Shown here: positions 33,542 to 35,530 of the stretch, piece by piece | How positions within the stretch are numbered: the stretch's first letter is position 1 | Layout: each line of letters opens with the position of its first letter | From: Bordetella parapertussis | Lineage (GTDB): Bacteria > Pseudomonadota > Gammaproteobacteria > Burkholderiales > SG8-41 | NCBI GenBank assembly: GCA_945862135.1 | Contig: CAMAYE010000009.1 | Span: forward strand, 1 to 35,530 | Length of the DNA stretch: 35,530 bases | Direction: 5' to 3' | Notes under the pieces: model-generated | Database searches by the model: none | Told to the model about the DNA's origin: nothing | What the model saw: only the letters and a program-made list of their open reading frames with translations | Translations under genes and position numbers: made by a program

Positions 33542-33936
33542 GTGGGGCTTCCGATAGTCAGAGGTGATCAGCGTATTTCATGACTTGCTGATATTGAAGA
33601 TAGGGCTTCCCGCTTTACGTGACAAGTAAGTGGCGCTTGCCGCAACCGACATCAGGAGTCCGCATCATCACAAGGATGGTTGCCCTGTTAAGGCAACACT
33701 GCCTAATATGTGGGCAAATATAGGCAAAGCGGACTGCCTCCTCATTCGTGAACTCTAGGCCCAAGCGATCTTTTCAGTCCCGAGAAAATAAAAAAATTCT
33801 GTATAGGTTGGCTCAAAATTCTTTCTAGGTTTTTCCTAACCTAATTTGACTTTTCATGTTCATTGATTTGAGGTCGCTAAAGTGCTTTAGAGCGACCTGG
33901 CTTTAATGAATGACATCTCTGCGGGGCAGAATCGTA
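33542..33936. other. AT-rich intergenic region before the ABC-3C operon
   Basis: This stretch of nearly 400 bases has no protein-like frame and is distinctly richer in A and T than the DNA to its left. It contains several short inverted repeats, for example GTTGCC/GGCAAC near 33679-33697 and TAGGTT/AACCTA near 33823-33842, and a strong hairpin at 33871-33898. It probably marks the boundary of an acquired segment. No tRNA gene, integrase or clear attachment repeat was found. Confidence 0.6.
33871..33898 (+). promoter_or_regulatory. Hairpin upstream of the ABC-3C operon
   Basis: AGGTCGCT (33871-33878) pairs perfectly with AGCGACCT (33891-33898), and the inner CTAAAG/CTTTAG can extend the stem. 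It lies about 40 nt before the preferred start of the first operon gene. It could be an operator, a leader structure or a boundary terminator; the tail GGCTTTAA is a poor U-tract. Confidence 0.45.
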
Positions 33937-34860
33937 ATGGCGCAAACACACTTGTTAAGTGGCGAGGAGTGGCAACGGTGGGCGAATAAGTTGCTCACTC
34001 AACATTTTGGGCACACCGAATACCAGACAGTTCCTGATAATGACAGGGGTGATGCTGGCATCGAGGGATTCACCATATCCAGTGGATGTGCATATCAAGC
34101 ATATGGTTGTGAAGAGCCGTTAACTACTGGTGATCGGTATGAGGCTCAGCGCAACAAGATGACGACTGATATTTCAAAGTGTATCAACAATCAAAAAATT
34201 CTTGCACGAATTTTCGGCGGTACAAAAATTAAACGCTGGATTTTGTTCGTCCCAAAATTTGATAGTAAGTCAATTATTGAGCATGCATCTAAGAAAACTG
34301 CGGAAGTTGTAGCGGCAAATCTTCCCTATGTTGATGCGGATTTCCGAGTCATGGTATGTCAGGAAGATGATTTTGTGGTTGCTCGCGATCAACTTCTAAG
34401 TGCAAATACAGGGACAATAGATATAACCCCTGACACTGCAACGCCTGAGCAACTTTCTGAGTGGGCTTCGGCTAATGATGGATTGGTTGCGAAATTACAA
34501 GGGAAGATATCTAGGCTCCCAACTATTAGCACTGAAAGCAAAAGAAAAGCATTTCTCGATCAAGTTCTCAAGTGGCACTTAGAGGGGCAATCGGTCCTGG
34601 ATGAACTTCGTCGATACCCAACTGTATTTGAGAAGGTGATTCGTGCAAAAGCGCATCACGAGAATGCTTTAGCGATGCTTGGCGCTAGCGAAATTGTCCC
34701 TCAAAAAATTTTATCGACGGCCTTAAATGATTTGAAGCTTTCGATAAAAGCAGAGGTAAATTCATTACATTCATTTTCAGCGGACACACTCGCGCAAGAG
34801 GCTGTTGCGGATTGGTTACTGAGATGTCCATTAGATTTTCCAGGGGGTTCTGATGGCTAA
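33937..34860 (+). CDS. Putative ABC-3C effector, possibly a restriction-endonuclease-fold protein
   Basis: This 307-residue protein has no confidently recognised family. Its N-terminus (residues ~8-60) recalls Mrr-like nucleases: an early helix SGEEWQRWANKLLTQHFG, then RGDAGIEGFTI (37-47) and a strand AYQAYG (52-57). In PD-(D/E)xK enzymes the corresponding elements are a GxD motif and Q/E-x-K; here the acid would be Asp39 or Glu43 and the lysine position is Tyr56, so activity is uncertain. The C-terminal half is helical. The frame opens at 33910 without a ribosome site; ATG 33937 is preferred, although its site is also weak. It overlaps the next gene by 8 nt. Confidence 0.7.
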   Translation: MAQTHLLSGEEWQRWANKLLTQHFGHTEYQTVPDNDRGDAGIEGFTISSGCAYQAYGCEEPLTTGDRYEAQRNKMTTDISKCINNQKILARIFGGTKIKRWILFVPKFDSKSIIEHASKKTAEVVAANLPYVDADFRVMVCQEDDFVVARDQLLSANTGTIDITPDTATPEQLSEWASANDGLVAKLQGKISRLPTISTESKRKAFLDQVLKWHLEGQSVLDELRRYPTVFEKVIRAKAHHENALAMLGASEIVPQKILSTALNDLKLSIKAEVNSLHSFSADTLAQEAVADWLLRCPLDFPGGSDG

Positions 34861-35344
34861 TAATTCGATGGATAACCTAAATATTCCTGAATTCGAAACG
34901 GCATTTTTGTTCAGGAAGCGGCCGTTATCTCTTTCGGCAGACTTGCGTCCCACTTGGAGAGTTGGCTTGTTGGTGTTGCTATTGAGTGAGTGTTGCCGAG
35001 GCGGTAAAGCCAGCCTAGCCCGTTTGCATGTTCTTAGCTGGGGGGTTAGATCGCAGAAAAGTCGTGAAGACTTACTGGCGGCGGTAAACAGCGAGCTCCC
35101 CCCGGAAGCTTTGGTTGTCCGCTTTGATCCTTTCTTAAATAGGGCTATTGATTTTGCGATTGGCGAGAGTCTCTTATCGCGAGCTTCTGGGGGGAAGGTT
35201 GCTCTATCTGCGAAGGGAAAGGAATTGTCAGAAGAGATTTATTCGGACAAATCAATTTATATCGCTGAGCGTGAATCAATCGAAAAGATTGGCCAAAAAG
35301 TGACAGAAGGTCTTGTTGATCGTATGTTTGGATGGGAGAAGTAG
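34853..35344 (+). CDS. ABC-3C middle component-like protein
   Basis: This 163-residue protein starts within the end of the preceding gene (GGGGG then ATG 34853, 8-nt overlap), which indicates translational coupling. The sequence FLFRKRPLSLSADLRPTWRVGLLVLLLSECCRGGKASLARLHVLSWGVRS looks like a winged-helix-type segment as in the small middle components of ABC-three-component systems. These are thought to bridge the effector and the ATPase. No catalytic motif is visible. The assignment rests on size, position and general resemblance. Confidence 0.65.
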   Translation: MANNSMDNLNIPEFETAFLFRKRPLSLSADLRPTWRVGLLVLLLSECCRGGKASLARLHVLSWGVRSQKSREDLLAAVNSELPPEALVVRFDPFLNRAIDFAIGESLLSRASGGKVALSAKGKELSEEIYSDKSIYIAERESIEKIGQKVTEGLVDRMFGWEK

Positions 35345-35346
35345 GC

Positions 35347-35530
35347 ATGCGATTTAGACAACTAAAAATTCAGGTGCAGACTACGGATGGCCCTTATGGG
35401 GCGACTCTGGAGTTTCCAGATGGGCTGGTGATCGTCTGGGCAGATAACACTATGGGTAAATCTACCTGTGCGAAAGCGATTCTTGTCGCGCTCGGGATGG
35501 AGGCACTTCTTACGACGAGCCAAAACGACT
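35347..35530 (+). CDS. SMC/ABC-type ATPase of an ABC-3C system (truncated by window edge)
   Basis: Only the first 61 residues are in the window. They begin MRFRQLKIQVQTTDG and contain a Walker A motif ADNTMGKST about 35-43, flanked by strands as in SMC/RecN-like ABC ATPases. ATG 35347 lies 2 nt after the stop of the middle component. The rest, including the coiled coil, signature and Walker B, is outside. Such ATPases drive ABC-3C conflict systems and probably sense or grip DNA. The sequence was not in the longer open frames because it is cut off. Confidence 0.75.
   Translation, partial: MRFRQLKIQVQTTDGPYGATLEFPDGLVIVWADNTMGKSTCAKAILVALGMEALLTTSQND

Noticed and set aside
33542-33900. Attachment site or integrase remnant for the AT-rich segment
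   Set aside because: Only short inverted repeats are present, with no tRNA 3' end, no integrase and no matching repeat visible within the window.

Overview
The window is GC-rich, densely packed DNA from a Gram-negative bacterium, most likely a betaproteobacterium. This rests on a PEP-CTERM protein, a Bug/TctC-type solute-binding protein beside an MmgE/PrpD protein, a periplasmic fatty-acid cis/trans isomerase with a haem-type motif, a double-length UvrA, and a selenocysteine signature. No rRNA, tRNA, CRISPR array or insertion sequence was recognised. The placement is inferred from gene content and not from a marker gene.

Layout. 1-4212: the N-terminal part of a FAD/NAD(P) oxidoreductase of the kind often fused to selenophosphate synthetase (SelD), a periplasmic MsrA, fructose-1,6-bisphosphatase, a second (cytoplasmic) MsrA and a DUF72 protein. 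4213-7686: a small SWIB-domain DNA-binding protein with a lysine-rich tail, then a leftward pdxH - EamA exporter - MFS exporter run. 7719-9263: a pirin gene divergent from an AhpD/carboxymuconolactone-decarboxylase-like gene. The latter carries an in-frame TGA exactly at a redox-active cysteine position, followed by a hairpin with bacterial SECIS geometry. 9270-15595: an ankyrin protein translationally coupled to a 1889-residue tandem UvrA. 15767-21833: carbamate kinase, a zinc alcohol dehydrogenase, a membrane-anchored SRPBCC protein, a Bug binding protein, an MmgE/PrpD protein, and an alpha/beta-hydrolase whose nucleophile serine is replaced by lysine. 21947-25431: a fibro-slime PEP-CTERM protein, a rhodanese, a cupin, a LysE-type exporter and a methyltransferase. 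25657-33541: a degenerate receiver-PAS-GGDEF protein, an MgtE-like transporter, the fatty-acid cis/trans isomerase, a sensor diguanylate cyclase broken by two in-frame stops, and a SLAC1/TDT-family transporter.

33542-35530 changes character. It is visibly AT-richer with different codon use, and it opens a tightly packed three-gene operon: a putative nuclease-like effector, a small middle component, and an SMC/ABC-type ATPase cut by the window edge. This is the architecture of the ABC-three-component (ABC-3C) conflict systems and is the best candidate for a poorly characterised defence system here.

The strongest functional thread is redox and selenium: a SelD-type oxidoreductase domain, two methionine sulfoxide reductases, and a candidate CxxU selenoprotein sharing a palindromic divergent promoter with pirin lie within about 9 kb. 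A second theme is cyclic-di-GMP signalling, with one intact and one broken diguanylate cyclase.
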